Source: an uncultured Oscillospiraceae bacterium (GTDB lineage: Bacteria > Bacillota > Clostridia > Oscillospirales > Ruminococcaceae). From it: a stretch of DNA of 64,000 nucleotides. A model generated the notes under the pieces. It was given only the letters and a program-made list of their open reading frames with translations, ran no database searches and had not been told where the DNA came from. Of the stretch, positions 40,899 to 50,865 are shown in pieces (position 1 is the stretch's first letter; each line of letters opens with the position of its first letter). Location: the NCBI GenBank assembly GCA_904384225.1, contig CAJFJV010000006.1:1-64000 (forward strand), given 5' to 3'. A program made the position numbers and the translations under genes.

Positions 40899-41969
40899 GT
40901 GTACAAAATGAAATGGAAAAAACGCATGATTTCGGCAGCGGCAGCGGCCATTGCTGTTTTGATGTGTGCATGCAGCGTATCCGAAAATGTCACCAATCCA
41001 TCCGCACCAGACGTGTCCGAGCCGGAAGAAACGGTGTATTACAATCCGCTGACAGGCACAGCCGGTTATGATGAGTCCGCACGTTTAAACCGGCCGGTAG
41101 CTGTAATGGTCAACAACATCGAGCAGTCCCTTCCGCAGCGCGGTATCAGCAAAGCCGATATCGTCTATGAAATGCCGGTAGAAGGCGGTATTACGCGTTT
41201 GATGGCTGTTTTTTCAGACTATCATAACCTTCCGGAGATCGGATCTATTCGATCTGCCCGGCACGACTATGTCGAATTGCTTCTTCCCCTCGATGCAATT
41301 TATTTGCATTTTGGAGGAAGCGAAGCGGCCAAAAAGGCCATTTCCCAATTTGAAGTCGATGATATTGACGGTCTGGTATTTTCCAATACGGCTTTTCGTT
41401 TTGATAAGGAGCGCGCAAAAAGCAAAGCGCGCGAGCACTGCTATTATTCGGACGCCGCCCTTTTGGAAGCGGGAATTGAGAAAGCTGATATTCGTACAGA
41501 GCTATCCGAGCCTCTCCCTTCCCTTTTTACATTCCGTGAGGACGCCGCCGTTTCCATGACACAGTCGGCAGTGTCGGTTATCGCACCAATGTCCGGTATT
41601 TGCACGGCCTCTTTTACATATGATCCGGCTTCCGGCTTATATCAAAAAGCCCAGTACGGAGATGACCATATCGACGAAACCACAGGGAAAGCCGTAGCCG
41701 TCCAAAATGTCTTTTTAATGTATACTGATGTGGATTTAATGCAGGACGGCCTGCACAAGGAAATCGATCTGTCTGAAGGGCACGGCTATTATTTTACATG
41801 CGGGAAAATGCAGCCGGTTACCTTTAAGAAAGACGGGGAAGACAGCCTTCTTCAAGTTTATACAGAAGACGGCGCTGTTTGTACCGTAACGCCGGGGCAG
41901 ACATGGTTTTGCGTCATTCCTTCTGAATTCGAATCAAAACTCAGTATAAGCGGAGCAGAATCCGAATAG
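40899..41969 (+). CDS. DUF3048 lipoprotein (YerB-like)
   Basis: Lipobox VLMCAC; NPLTGTAGYDESARLNRPVAVMVNNIEQSLPQRGISKADIVYEMPVEGGITRLMAVF. Confidence 0.92.
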   Translation: MYKMKWKKRMISAAAAAIAVLMCACSVSENVTNPSAPDVSEPEETVYYNPLTGTAGYDESARLNRPVAVMVNNIEQSLPQRGISKADIVYEMPVEGGITRLMAVFSDYHNLPEIGSIRSARHDYVELLLPLDAIYLHFGGSEAAKKAISQFEVDDIDGLVFSNTAFRFDKERAKSKAREHCYYSDAALLEAGIEKADIRTELSEPLPSLFTFREDAAVSMTQSAVSVIAPMSGICTASFTYDPASGLYQKAQYGDDHIDETTGKAVAVQNVFLMYTDVDLMQDGLHKEIDLSEGHGYYFTCGKMQPVTFKKDGEDSLLQVYTEDGAVCTVTPGQTWFCVIPSEFESKLSISGAESE

Positions 41970-42179
41970 ATATTCCTGCTTTCCATAAAACAGGAGTAAT
42001 ACAATCAGAGAAAAATATTACGTGCTGCCTCCTGCGATGTTGGTTCGCTTTTGCAGTTAATGTACTTGCTGCTCATTATGTTCTCTTTGTTTTGTAATAT
42101 TTTTGAATTTGACCGCCAAGGAATTTTCCATATTACGGCTGCGCTGAAGTAAAGCGAAAAAATTATATGGAGAAAACGG

Positions 42180-42602
42180 ATGAAAAAAGTTGTCAAAAGC
42201 ATTATTCGACTTCTAATAGAAATCGTAGCTGTAACCGCTTTGATAATCGGGGTTCGAATCCTTACAGACGGTATGTACCTTTTTGGATTACCTGATTTGA
42301 AAGAGGTTCAATCCGTTAGCATCTTATATCCAAGTGTTGCAGAAGAAGCAAAAGAAATTTCGAGTGACGAAGACATAGAGACGGCGTTAAAATTAACGGG
42401 CTTTTTGAAATATGATATATTTCAAAAGGCAGATGACAGCGCAGAACCTTTGATTACGATTACATATTATTTAAAAGACGGAACAAATAAGGCGATCTCG
42501 GCCAATGATACTACTGTCTGGTGGAACGGGAAAGCCTATGCGATCAAAGACCAAGAAATGTTTATAAACTTGACGGAAGGGATTTTCTTCTTAGGAGACT
42601 GA
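42180..42602 (+). CDS. Hypothetical protein with N-terminal TM
   Basis: MKKVVKSIIRLLIEIVAVTALIIGVRILTDGMYLFGLPD...; no family recognised. Confidence 0.6.
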   Translation: MKKVVKSIIRLLIEIVAVTALIIGVRILTDGMYLFGLPDLKEVQSVSILYPSVAEEAKEISSDEDIETALKLTGFLKYDIFQKADDSAEPLITITYYLKDGTNKAISANDTTVWWNGKAYAIKDQEMFINLTEGIFFLGD

Positions 42603-42836
42603 TAGCCAAAGCAAAAAAGGGGAAAATCATTATAGATATAGAAGAACAAAAAGTAGTTTTGCATACGATTCCGTCTTGACTGATATAATTTCTATTTATC
42701 GCTGGTCATCCAACTGTTTAAATATGCAGCACATCCAAAAAATCTTATCCCAATCACGCGCACCATTTACGATCAAACTGTTCGTTTCACCGAAAACGTT
42801 ATGCGGCTTTTTCGATTAGACCGAGATTGCCTTTTC

Positions 42837-43115
42837 TCAAATGGTTGGCTGCACAAGGTCGCCGGCGCATATTTCCTGCTGTGTTACAACGGCCGATAAA
42901 TTGGCGGTTACCAACGACAAAAAATTAATCATCGTGTTGATTTCACGCTGATCCATATTGGCCGCTAAGAAAGCGGACAAAGCTGAGGCTGCCGCAAAAA
43001 CCTGTTCCGGGCTTGCAGGGCAAGTGCGGATTTGATTCTTCGTATCCGCTTCTTTCCTATCACTGCCCGGCACCTTGCCGGTGGCAGATCCGGATCTTTC
43101 ATCTGGTTTTTCCAA
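42837..43115 (-). CDS. Hypothetical small protein (TTG start after GGAGG)
   Basis: EKPDERSGSATGKVPGSDRK...SPEQVFAAASALSAFLAANMDQREINTMINFLSLVTANLSAVV. Confidence 0.55.
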   Translation of the reverse strand: MEKPDERSGSATGKVPGSDRKEADTKNQIRTCPASPEQVFAAASALSAFLAANMDQREINTMINFLSLVTANLSAVVTQQEICAGDLVQPTI

Positions 43116-43239
43116 TGCGGTTCCCTCCATTTACTGCGGCGCGTCGTTGACAGCCGGGCTGAGCATGTTATAATAGTGAAAAAACCTTGTATGCAATACG
43201 GCTTTTTCGCTCACAGGAAAAGCCGAAGAAAGGAATAAT

Positions 43240-44253
43240 ATGGCTGTTTTGATTACTGGCGGTGCCGGATATATCGGCGCCCATACTGCTGTAGAATTGC
43301 TGCAAAACAATGAAGACATTGTTATTGTCGATAATTTTGTAAACTCCAAACCCGAAGTTTTAAATACGATTCGGCAAATCACGGGACGGGACTTTCCATT
43401 CTATGAGGCGGACTTGCTTGATCGTGACGCGATAGATCGCATCTTTTCTGAAAATGAAATCGACACGGTCATTCACTTTGCTGGTTTGAAAGCTGTCGGG
43501 GAATCTGTCCAAAAACCGCTTGCATATTATCATAATAACATTACCGGTACGCTGGTTTTGTGTGAGTGTATGCAGGCGCACAATGTCAAGCGCATGGTGT
43601 TCAGCTCTTCTGCAACTGTTTATGGCAGTCCGCAATACGTCCCTATTGATGAAAATCATCCCCTTTCAACTACCAATCCCTATGGTACGACCAAATTGTT
43701 TTTAGAACGGATCCTTTCCGACCTTGCTTGTGCGGATCCATCCTGGAGCGTCATTCTGCTCCGTTATTTTAATCCAATTGGCGCACACAAATCCGGCCTG
43801 CTTGGCGAAGATCCCAACGGCATTCCAAACAATCTGCTTCCTTATGTATCACAGGTTGCCGCCGGCATCCTTAAAGAAGTCAACGTCTTCGGCAGCGATT
43901 ATCCCACGCCCGACGGCACCGGCGTACGGGATTATATTCATGTTGTGGATCTTGCACGGGGCCATATTAAAGCACTACAGAAAGCCCGCAATTCAGAGGG
44001 CGTGCGGGTATATAATTTAGGTACTGGTCATGGATATTCCGTTTTGCAGATCATCCATGCTTTTGAAAAGGCGTGCGGGCATGCGATCCCCTATCGTATT
44101 GCGCCGCGACGTCCGGGCGATATCGCCGAATGCTATGCCGATCCGTCCAAAGCAGAAAAAGAGCTCCACTTCCGAGCAGAATACGGCTTAGAGGATATGT
44201 GTGCAGATGGCTGGCGTTTTGCCCAAACGCGGTACTTGGGTAAAGGAGATTGA
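43240..44253 (+). CDS. galE: UDP-glucose 4-epimerase
   Basis: MAVLITGGAGYIGAHTAVELLQNNEDIVIVDNFVNS...SSSATVYGSPQYVPIDE. Confidence 0.97.
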   Translation: MAVLITGGAGYIGAHTAVELLQNNEDIVIVDNFVNSKPEVLNTIRQITGRDFPFYEADLLDRDAIDRIFSENEIDTVIHFAGLKAVGESVQKPLAYYHNNITGTLVLCECMQAHNVKRMVFSSSATVYGSPQYVPIDENHPLSTTNPYGTTKLFLERILSDLACADPSWSVILLRYFNPIGAHKSGLLGEDPNGIPNNLLPYVSQVAAGILKEVNVFGSDYPTPDGTGVRDYIHVVDLARGHIKALQKARNSEGVRVYNLGTGHGYSVLQIIHAFEKACGHAIPYRIAPRRPGDIAECYADPSKAEKELHFRAEYGLEDMCADGWRFAQTRYLGKGD

Positions 44254-44255
44254 CT

Positions 44256-44765
44256 ATGGCGAAACAGACAAAACAAACCACACCGGTTTACTACAAAATG
44301 ACCGGTACTTCTCTTTACGGTAAATTTGCAACGATTTTGCTCACGGATACCGCGCTGGAATTCCACACCACGTCAACATTTCTTTTTATTCTGACTGCAT
44401 GGCTGTTTGCCTGTGCGGGCTTTGTAATCGGCGTATTTACCGGCGTCTATATTCTGTTTTTTGTCCTGCCGATCCTCTGCGGTATTATGGGGGCTGTCCT
44501 CGTATGGAAATGCTATGTGGGAAAACTAAAGGAGCGGTATGCTTACAATGATATTACAAGCTTTGTTTTGAGCGGCGCAGATTGTACCATTAATACCAAA
44601 GACAACAAAATGTATACCATCCGCATGCTTCCCAAAAGGCAATACAAATTAATGGACGCACTGCGCGGTATTTTGGAGGCGCAGACCCCATTTTTCCTGC
44701 AGCAGGACGGGAACTATTACCGGATAAAATCAAAAAAGGATGCCAAACCCCATCAAGGTGCGTAA
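44256..44765 (+). CDS. Hypothetical membrane protein
   Basis: Two TM segments then soluble tail; GGAGAT RBS, 2 nt after galE stop. Confidence 0.7.
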   Translation: MAKQTKQTTPVYYKMTGTSLYGKFATILLTDTALEFHTTSTFLFILTAWLFACAGFVIGVFTGVYILFFVLPILCGIMGAVLVWKCYVGKLKERYAYNDITSFVLSGADCTINTKDNKMYTIRMLPKRQYKLMDALRGILEAQTPFFLQQDGNYYRIKSKKDAKPHQGA

Positions 44766-44818
44766 GCCTGCAATACGGCTGATACCCTGTTTTTTCGCTG
44801 CAAAGATACATCGTTTTT

Positions 44819-44862
44819 AAAAAATGCAGCGGGTTGTAAAACGCAACCCGCTGCATTTTTTG
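44819..44862. terminator. Bidirectional terminator
   Basis: aaaaaatgcagcgggttg/caacccgctgcatttttt. Confidence 0.9.
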
Positions 44863-44928
44863 CAATTCTACAGGAACAACCCTAAAACAAATTTCTTCTT
44901 GGCGGCTCCCGCCATCGCTATACCCACT

Positions 44929-45489
44929 CTATGGGGTAAGCTTTGTAATCCTCCTGATTCCAAGAGAAGGACCGGACAAAAATTGTATACCAACCAGCGC
45001 CCCGGTTCCTGCAATTTGTCGGGGAACCGCAACAAAAGCAATCCAGTGTGCAATATCACAAGTACCGATTACAGGCGTTCCGCATTTCAATAATATATAT
45101 ACGTCTGTTTCTGTTTTGTGCAAAGCAGAAACAGCATACTTTACCGATCCGCTGGTCGCCTTGATGTAGAAAACAGCAAGACGGTTTTCTTCAAAAAAAG
45201 CTTTATCAAACCGTGACGCGACCTCGAAAAGGGCTGGGTTTGTTCCATATCCCTCATTTACGATAAAACACGGCGATGCATCCCTTAAAAACTGTGTCAG
45301 TGCATCCTGCGACGAAAAACACAAAACAGGCCAATCACCGCAATACATCATACCTGTACGATGGGCGTACTGCCGCATAAACGCTTTGGCATCTGTGCGA
45401 GGCGGCACCGTCCGGAGAAAAACAGCAGGTACGCTCTCAGCTGTATCATGCGTCCTAATAGTCGGCACCTTTTCTGCTCTATTTTTCAA
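44929..45489 (-). CDS. Hypothetical protein
   Basis: 186-aa ORF overlapping 3' end of NUDIX gene by 11 nt; no family recognised. Confidence 0.6.
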   Translation of the reverse strand: MKNRAEKVPTIRTHDTAESVPAVFLRTVPPRTDAKAFMRQYAHRTGMMYCGDWPVLCFSSQDALTQFLRDASPCFIVNEGYGTNPALFEVASRFDKAFFEENRLAVFYIKATSGSVKYAVSALHKTETDVYILLKCGTPVIGTCDIAHWIAFVAVPRQIAGTGALVGIQFLSGPSLGIRRITKLTP

Positions 45490-46042
45490 GGCTGTTTTCC
45501 CGATCTATCAGCGCCTTCGCCTTCAAAACAGCTGCTATCGTTTTTCCATCAGTCAATCTGTTGTCCATGATCATATCATAAATCGCATGCAAAGAATATG
45601 TTTCTACATCAAGAAATTCATCATCATCCAAATGCTGTTGTGTTGCAACCAGCCCTCTTGCCAGATACATGTGTATCACTTCCAAATCATATGCAACAGA
45701 AGGCCGAAATTCCCCCATATAGATAAGTTCGGACGCTTTCATTCCGATTTCCTCTTCCAATTCACGGTTCGCCGCATCCACCGGCTGCTCTCCTGCATCC
45801 AGCTTACCCGCCGGAATTTCAAGCACTGCTTCCCCAAAAGGGTAGCGGTACTGGCGCACCATATATGTCGTTCCATCCGGCATAACCGGTACCACACACA
45901 CTGCACCGACATGCTCAATCACTTCGCGCAGTGCCTCTCTTCCATTGGGTAAAAGCACAGTATCTACACGAAGATTCACGATTTTCCCCTCGTAAATCCG
46001 TTTACTTTGGATTTGTTTCTCTTCCAGTGGCATCGTATTCAT
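45479..46042 (-). CDS. NUDIX hydrolase (ADP-ribose pyrophosphatase-like)
   Basis: Nudix box GEQPVDAANRELEEEIGMKASELIYMG. Confidence 0.94.
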   Translation of the reverse strand: MNTMPLEEKQIQSKRIYEGKIVNLRVDTVLLPNGREALREVIEHVGAVCVVPVMPDGTTYMVRQYRYPFGEAVLEIPAGKLDAGEQPVDAANRELEEEIGMKASELIYMGEFRPSVAYDLEVIHMYLARGLVATQQHLDDDEFLDVETYSLHAIYDMIMDNRLTDGKTIAAVLKAKALIDRENSLEK

Positions 46043-46274
46043 AATACAAAGCTCCTTTAAAGCATTACTATATTGCCATCATAACGCATTCCGCTTTTTT
46101 TTTCAAGCGTTTGCTTCAATATCATTTTACAGTATGCGGAAATTATCCTTTGTTTTTGATATCAAGCGTATGTTGATAGATTGCCTCTATTCGGAAACAT
46201 TGCACAGAAAAGCTTGATGATTTGTCCTTTCTATGCTATACTAAATTTATCAAAACGACGGGAGATGACTCAGT

Positions 46275-46646
46275 GTGACAGGCTACTACCCCTATCAATA
46301 TACGGCGCCGAATGCAACTGCGGATTTTATGCTGCCGATCCCTTTTATGACGGTTTTTGATTCCATGGCAGCTATTCAGGCCAAAACGGGAAATATTGCT
46401 GGATTCCATATTGAGTCGGTTGATCGGATGCGTTATCAAATCTGGTTGTCTACCGGCGTCAATGCATATAGCTGGGGCGAATATGTCAACATCAATTTTT
46501 TTGAGCCACAGCCCGGCATGACGCGCATTATTATTGAATCCCGTCCAAGAGGGCCGCAGCAGGCCGCTTATCAGGTACACCAATACAACGTAAACACGGT
46601 TTATTCTTATATTATTGCAATGTTCAGTCAACCGCCGGTATATTAA
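46275..46646 (+). CDS. Hypothetical protein, GTG start
   Basis: MTGYYPYQYTAPNATADFMLPIPFMTVFDSMAAIQAKTGNIAGFH...; GGGAGATGA RBS-like. Confidence 0.6.
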   Translation: MTGYYPYQYTAPNATADFMLPIPFMTVFDSMAAIQAKTGNIAGFHIESVDRMRYQIWLSTGVNAYSWGEYVNINFFEPQPGMTRIIIESRPRGPQQAAYQVHQYNVNTVYSYIIAMFSQPPVY

Positions 46647-46688
46647 GAATTTTCAAACAAAACAAAAGCATCAATCTTTACATATACG

Positions 46689-46732
46689 CCACCTTGCCAT
46701 GCAGTACACTAAACTGTAGCAAGGTGGTCTTT
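46689..46732. terminator. Hairpin, possible terminator
   Basis: ccaccttgc...gcaaggtggtctttct. Confidence 0.6.
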
Positions 46733-47034
46733 CTCATTTAAAGAAAAGCAAAAACACAATACGCAAATATCTCTCAAACCTATTACAGATCCGCAAACCT
46801 TAAATATGGTAAAAATATCACAGACAAAGCTGTAGACAACGAAATAAAGAGGTGCAGTACAGCCATCACAGCTTTATACCTTGACGCCTATTGGCCCTAT
46901 ATTGATGCTATTTTTCCCCAGCAACTATCTAAGTAAGGCGATATCTCAACCACAGAGAAAAAACGATTCGGCTCGAACTACAAACAGAACACACTATTAG
47001 ATTTCGTTTTGACAACGGAAAAATGAAAATTCAC

Positions 47035-47880
47035 TTAAGACTTCTGCTTCCGATAGCGGCTGGGGCTCATACCGTAGGCTTTCTTAAATGCATTTGAGAA
47101 GTGTTCCGGCGAAGAGAAGTCCAATGCTTCAGAGATTTCCGCGATATGCCGGCGGCTGTCTTGCAGCATTGCTACAGCAGCGGAAAGCCGCGCTTCTTGT
47201 TTCTTCTGTCGAAACGTACTTCCGTAATAGTTTTTTAACAACCGCTGGGTTTGGCGCGGGCTGAACTGCAGTTGTTCGGCAAGAGCTTGCAGCGTTAGCG
47301 TACGGTATTCATACAGAAAGCACTCTTCGATAATAAAAGTGGATTGGCTCGCACTTCCGGAACAGGCATGATGCGGGATAACCCGCCCTTCCGCCTCATA
47401 GCTTCGGATCAGCCAAAGAATAAGCTGGCTAAGCAGCAGCTTCACCTGAAGCAGATAACCGGTACGGCCTTGTGTAAATTCCCGAAAAATACGCTGAAAA
47501 ATGCTGCGGATTTCCCCGTCATCCTTTCCGAACCAAAAACGCGTATTGCAGAAAGCGCGCGAAACGGGAGAATCCAATTTGCCGCGGCTTTCTACACATA
47601 GATAGACGCAGTATTCCTGCATGGGCTCCTCCGCATCAGGAAGCTGTGCATGAAGGACATGCGGACCAGTAACAAAAACCGAATCCGGTTCAACTGCATA
47701 ACGATCATGCTCCGTCTGAAGCGTTCCCCGTCCAGCAGATATAAAGTGGATCTCATAACATCCCGTTGCATGCTTATGCGCAGGCATTGCCTGCAAAAAA
47801 GGTGCGGAAATGATGTTGACCGCCCATACCGACATATCCTCCAGCATGAACGGCGCATTTAGACTGTACTGCGTCGGCAT
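47035..47880 (-). CDS. AraC family transcriptional regulator
   Basis: Cupin-like N-term; HTH LTLQALAEQLQFSPRQTQRLLKNYYGSTFRQKKQEARL...ISEALDFSSPEHFSNAFKKAYGMSPSRYRKQ; AAAGGAG RBS before 47880. Confidence 0.93.
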   Translation of the reverse strand: MPTQYSLNAPFMLEDMSVWAVNIISAPFLQAMPAHKHATGCYEIHFISAGRGTLQTEHDRYAVEPDSVFVTGPHVLHAQLPDAEEPMQEYCVYLCVESRGKLDSPVSRAFCNTRFWFGKDDGEIRSIFQRIFREFTQGRTGYLLQVKLLLSQLILWLIRSYEAEGRVIPHHACSGSASQSTFIIEECFLYEYRTLTLQALAEQLQFSPRQTQRLLKNYYGSTFRQKKQEARLSAAVAMLQDSRRHIAEISEALDFSSPEHFSNAFKKAYGMSPSRYRKQKS

Positions 47881-48146
47881 TCGCACTTCTCCTTTCATGT
47901 GATCCCAAATAGCCATTGGCCTGCGGTATGTTTGATTTATCCCTTAGAGTGTTCCTAGTACGACAGAGACGCCTTTGTGTTTTGTCGTATGGTGCTTTCA
48001 AGTGTAGCATGGGTGGCAGCATATGTCCAGAAAAACCTGCAAAAAGGCGACAAAACTTGCGTAGAATTGACAGATTCTTTTCTTGAAAGTCCTGAACTGC
48101 CTGTTGTAATGTGGGAAGAAAGATTCCTGCGAAGGAGGAAAACAAT

Positions 48147-49622
48147 ATGTACGACATGGCAACAGCTCTGCAAAATATTAATGAAGTGATTGCAAAAGGC
48201 TCATATGCGGATACATGGGAGTCGCTGTCAAACTGGAAGCCGCCAGCGTGGTATCGAAATTCTAAATTCGGTATTTTTATTCATTGGGGTGTTTATAGTG
48301 TGCCAGCCTTTGAAAACGAATGGTATCCACGCAACATGTACATTAAAGGCTCGACGGCATTTGAACACCACCTCAAAACGTATGGTGCGCACAAAAATTT
48401 CGGTTATAAGGATTTTATCCCACTTTTCAAAGCAGAACAGTTTGATCCCGCTGCATGGGCTGCACTGTTCAAGCGGGCAGGAGCTCGGTACGTAGTCCCC
48501 GTAGCGGAACATCATGATGGATTCCAAATGTATAAGTCTGACCTGTCCCACTGGAACGCCTCTGAAATGGGGCCTAAACGGGATGTTGTCGACGAACTGA
48601 AGGCTGCGGTTGAGGCGCAGGGGATGGCGTTGGGCGTCTCCTCCCATCGCATTGAGCATTGGTTTTTTATGGGACACGGCAAAGATTTTGAAAGCGACAT
48701 CCCACAATATCCAGATCGGGATGCCCTATATTGGCCCTCGATGCCGTCACCTGAAAATAATGACGACGTATTCGGCACACCCAGCCCGGATGAAGAATTT
48801 CTAAACGACTGACTGGTACGTACATGCGAATTGATCGACCGTTACCGCCCGCGCATCCTCTATTTTGACTGGTGGATCCAACACGTAAAAGCAAAACCGT
48901 ATCTCAAAAAGATAGCAGCCTTCTATTATAACCGGGCCGCTGAATGGGGGATGGAAGTTGCCATCAATTATAAGCACGATGCGTTTTTATTCGGTACGGC
49001 GATACCTGACATTGAGCGCGGGCAAATGGCGGACATCAAGCCGTATTTCTGGCAGACTGACACGGCGATAGCGTTAAATTCCTGGTGTTACACTGAAAAC
49101 AATGATTTCCGGCCGGCGACAGATATCCTGTGCGATCTTGTGGATATTGTCAGCAAAAATGGCTGCCTGCTGCTCAATGTCGGGCCAAAGGCAGATGGCA
49201 CGATTTCCAACGAGGACACCGCAGTGCTCACGGCAATTGGAGACTGGATGTCTGTGAACGGTGAGGCCATCTACGACACGCATGTCTGGAAGACATTTGG
49301 TGAAGGCCCCACGAAAGTTCAAGACGGCCATTTCTCAGATGCCATCAAGAAAAATTTTACCAGTGCGGATTTCCGCTTCACCGCAAAAGGCGACAAACTG
49401 TATGCCTTTGCTATGAAGCCAAGCAAAAACGGCGAATACTGTATCCGCTCCCTGCGGATGCAACCGCATATAGCCGGTACAGTCTTTCACGGCCTCATTG
49501 AACGTGTTGAGGTACTTGGGACAGAGCAAACACCGGAATGGAAACGCGATAGCGACGGGCTGCATATCCGTACATCCTTTAGCACGGACGCCCCTATCGT
49601 TTTCCGCATTTCATTAAGCTAA
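48147..49622 (+). pseudogene. GH29 alpha-L-fucosidase interrupted by an in-frame TGA at 48810-48812
   Basis: Upstream part WYRNSKFGIFIHWGVYSVPAFENEWYPRNMY... ends EEFLND*; the same frame continues LVRTCELIDRYRPRILYFDWWIQHV... Confidence 0.88.
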
Positions 49623-49761
49623 AACATCTACAGCCTTATCTTGCATACGGTTGGCTTTGATATATTCAAAAAATTGTAAGCTGCCGCTGATGCGCTTTTT
49701 ACAGCTGTACTCCTGCTTCGGGCACTAAAAAGGGATACAGGCTGTTGCTTTTGCCGTTTCA

Positions 49762-50613
49762 TTAAAGCATTATGATGCCGCATGCTACACCCAAACAGTT
49801 TTTGCGGTGAAGCGCAGCTTTTTGCAACGCAGTCCTGCAAGGATAGTCCGCGTTTTTTCGAAAACGCTTCCCATAAATACGGCGGAGTGCTTCTGACTGA
49901 TCGGTACTTTTCCCAATAATAGAAAACCGCCCTGCAAACTGTACAATATTGCTGGTGTCTGGCAGGAGCCGGCGCATATCGGGATATAAGAGCCATGAAA
50001 AGCAAAAGAAAGCCTTTGCATGATGTTCCGGGAAAAAGCGCGAAAAAAATTCTTTTGCCTGTATAAAGGAACGGTCACATTCATCCGGTGTTAGGATGCT
50101 TTTAGCCGGAATATGTATATTGAGTAACGGCGTGCCTTCTGGAAGAAGCGTTTTTGCATTTTCCGCAAAATGCATATAGCCCCCTTCTTCCAAAACCGGG
50201 TAGGGAAACATGGAGAAAAGCTGAAACTGCAGCTGCCCTAAACGAAACAGTTTCCCGCCAAGATGATGCCGCAGCCATATCGCATCGTCCATTGTCAAGC
50301 CATACTCCCCGTTCTGTTTCCGGTAAAGCACCGCACGGCGCGCGATATCCTCCATGGTATCACAATACACAGTATATGGTATCCCCTTTTCTTTATAAAA
50401 AGGGTACGTGTCGGCCGCGTGCAGCAAGGCGCAGTATAATCTGGTTTTGGGATGGTAGCGCCGCACCGGAAAATCCTCCGGTCCCCCATCCCAGCCATAT
50501 GCAGCCTTTCGCATAATCTGTGTTCTCGGATCATCAACCGCCTTTTGCAAGGAAGAAAAAACATCCGGCATGCCTATGCCCGCTGTCAGCTTCTTGATAA
50601 TCTCCATCTGCAT
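49762..50613 (-). CDS. Acyltransferase domain protein (DUF5596, GNAT-like)
   Basis: WDGGPEDFPVRRYHPKTRLYCALLHAADTYPFYKEKGIP...; ...YLHFAENAKTLLPEGTPLLNIHIP...; start placed at MQMEII. Confidence 0.75.
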   Translation of the reverse strand: MQMEIIKKLTAGIGMPDVFSSLQKAVDDPRTQIMRKAAYGWDGGPEDFPVRRYHPKTRLYCALLHAADTYPFYKEKGIPYTVYCDTMEDIARRAVLYRKQNGEYGLTMDDAIWLRHHLGGKLFRLGQLQFQLFSMFPYPVLEEGGYMHFAENAKTLLPEGTPLLNIHIPAKSILTPDECDRSFIQAKEFFSRFFPEHHAKAFFCFSWLLYPDMRRLLPDTSNIVQFAGRFSIIGKSTDQSEALRRIYGKRFRKNADYPCRTALQKAALHRKNCLGVACGIIML

Positions 50614-50665
50614 TGTTTTTTCCAATTTTATTCGTCTCCTTTTAATCCGGAGACTTTTCAAACAT

Positions 50666-50702
50666 AAAAATCCCCGGGAAATAGCATAATTCTCCCGGGG
50701 AT
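50666..50702 (-). terminator. Intrinsic terminator hairpin in leader
   Basis: ATCCCCGGGAGAATTATGCTATTTCCCGGGGATTTTT on minus strand. Confidence 0.8.
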
Positions 50703-50729
50703 CTTTTGTTTGCTTCCAAACAATAATTC

Positions 50730-50780
50730 TTATTGCACATACCGGGAGCTATACAGCAAATTCATAAAATCCTTTTTCAC
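50730..50780 (-). CDS. Candidate 16-aa leader peptide MKKDFMNLLYSSRYVQ
   Basis: GTG start after GAAAGGGG; between promoter at 50817-50845 and terminator at 50666-50702. Confidence 0.5.
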   Translation of the reverse strand: MKKDFMNLLYSSRYVQ

Positions 50781-50816
50781 TGCAATCGCCCCTTTCTTCT
50801 GCCCAATATTGTTTTT

Positions 50817-50845
50817 ATTGTAATATGGGAATACCCATCTGTCAA
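50817..50845 (-). promoter_or_regulatory. Sigma-A promoter with palindrome in spacer
   Basis: TTGACA - GATGGGTATTCCCATAT (17) - TACAAT; spacer holds ATGGG-TATT-CCCAT. Confidence 0.8.
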
Positions 50846-50865
50846 GATAAAGCGTCCGCCCCTGA

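Noticed and set aside
46740-47034. Gap before the AraC gene as a decayed transposase
   Set aside because: Short peptides in the frames do not show a recognisable transposase motif.
48810-48812. TGA in GH29 as selenocysteine or a reassigned Trp codon
   Set aside because: The position is naturally Trp rather than a redox Cys site, and TGA ends other genes normally, so a nonsense change is simpler; SECIS structure was not computed.
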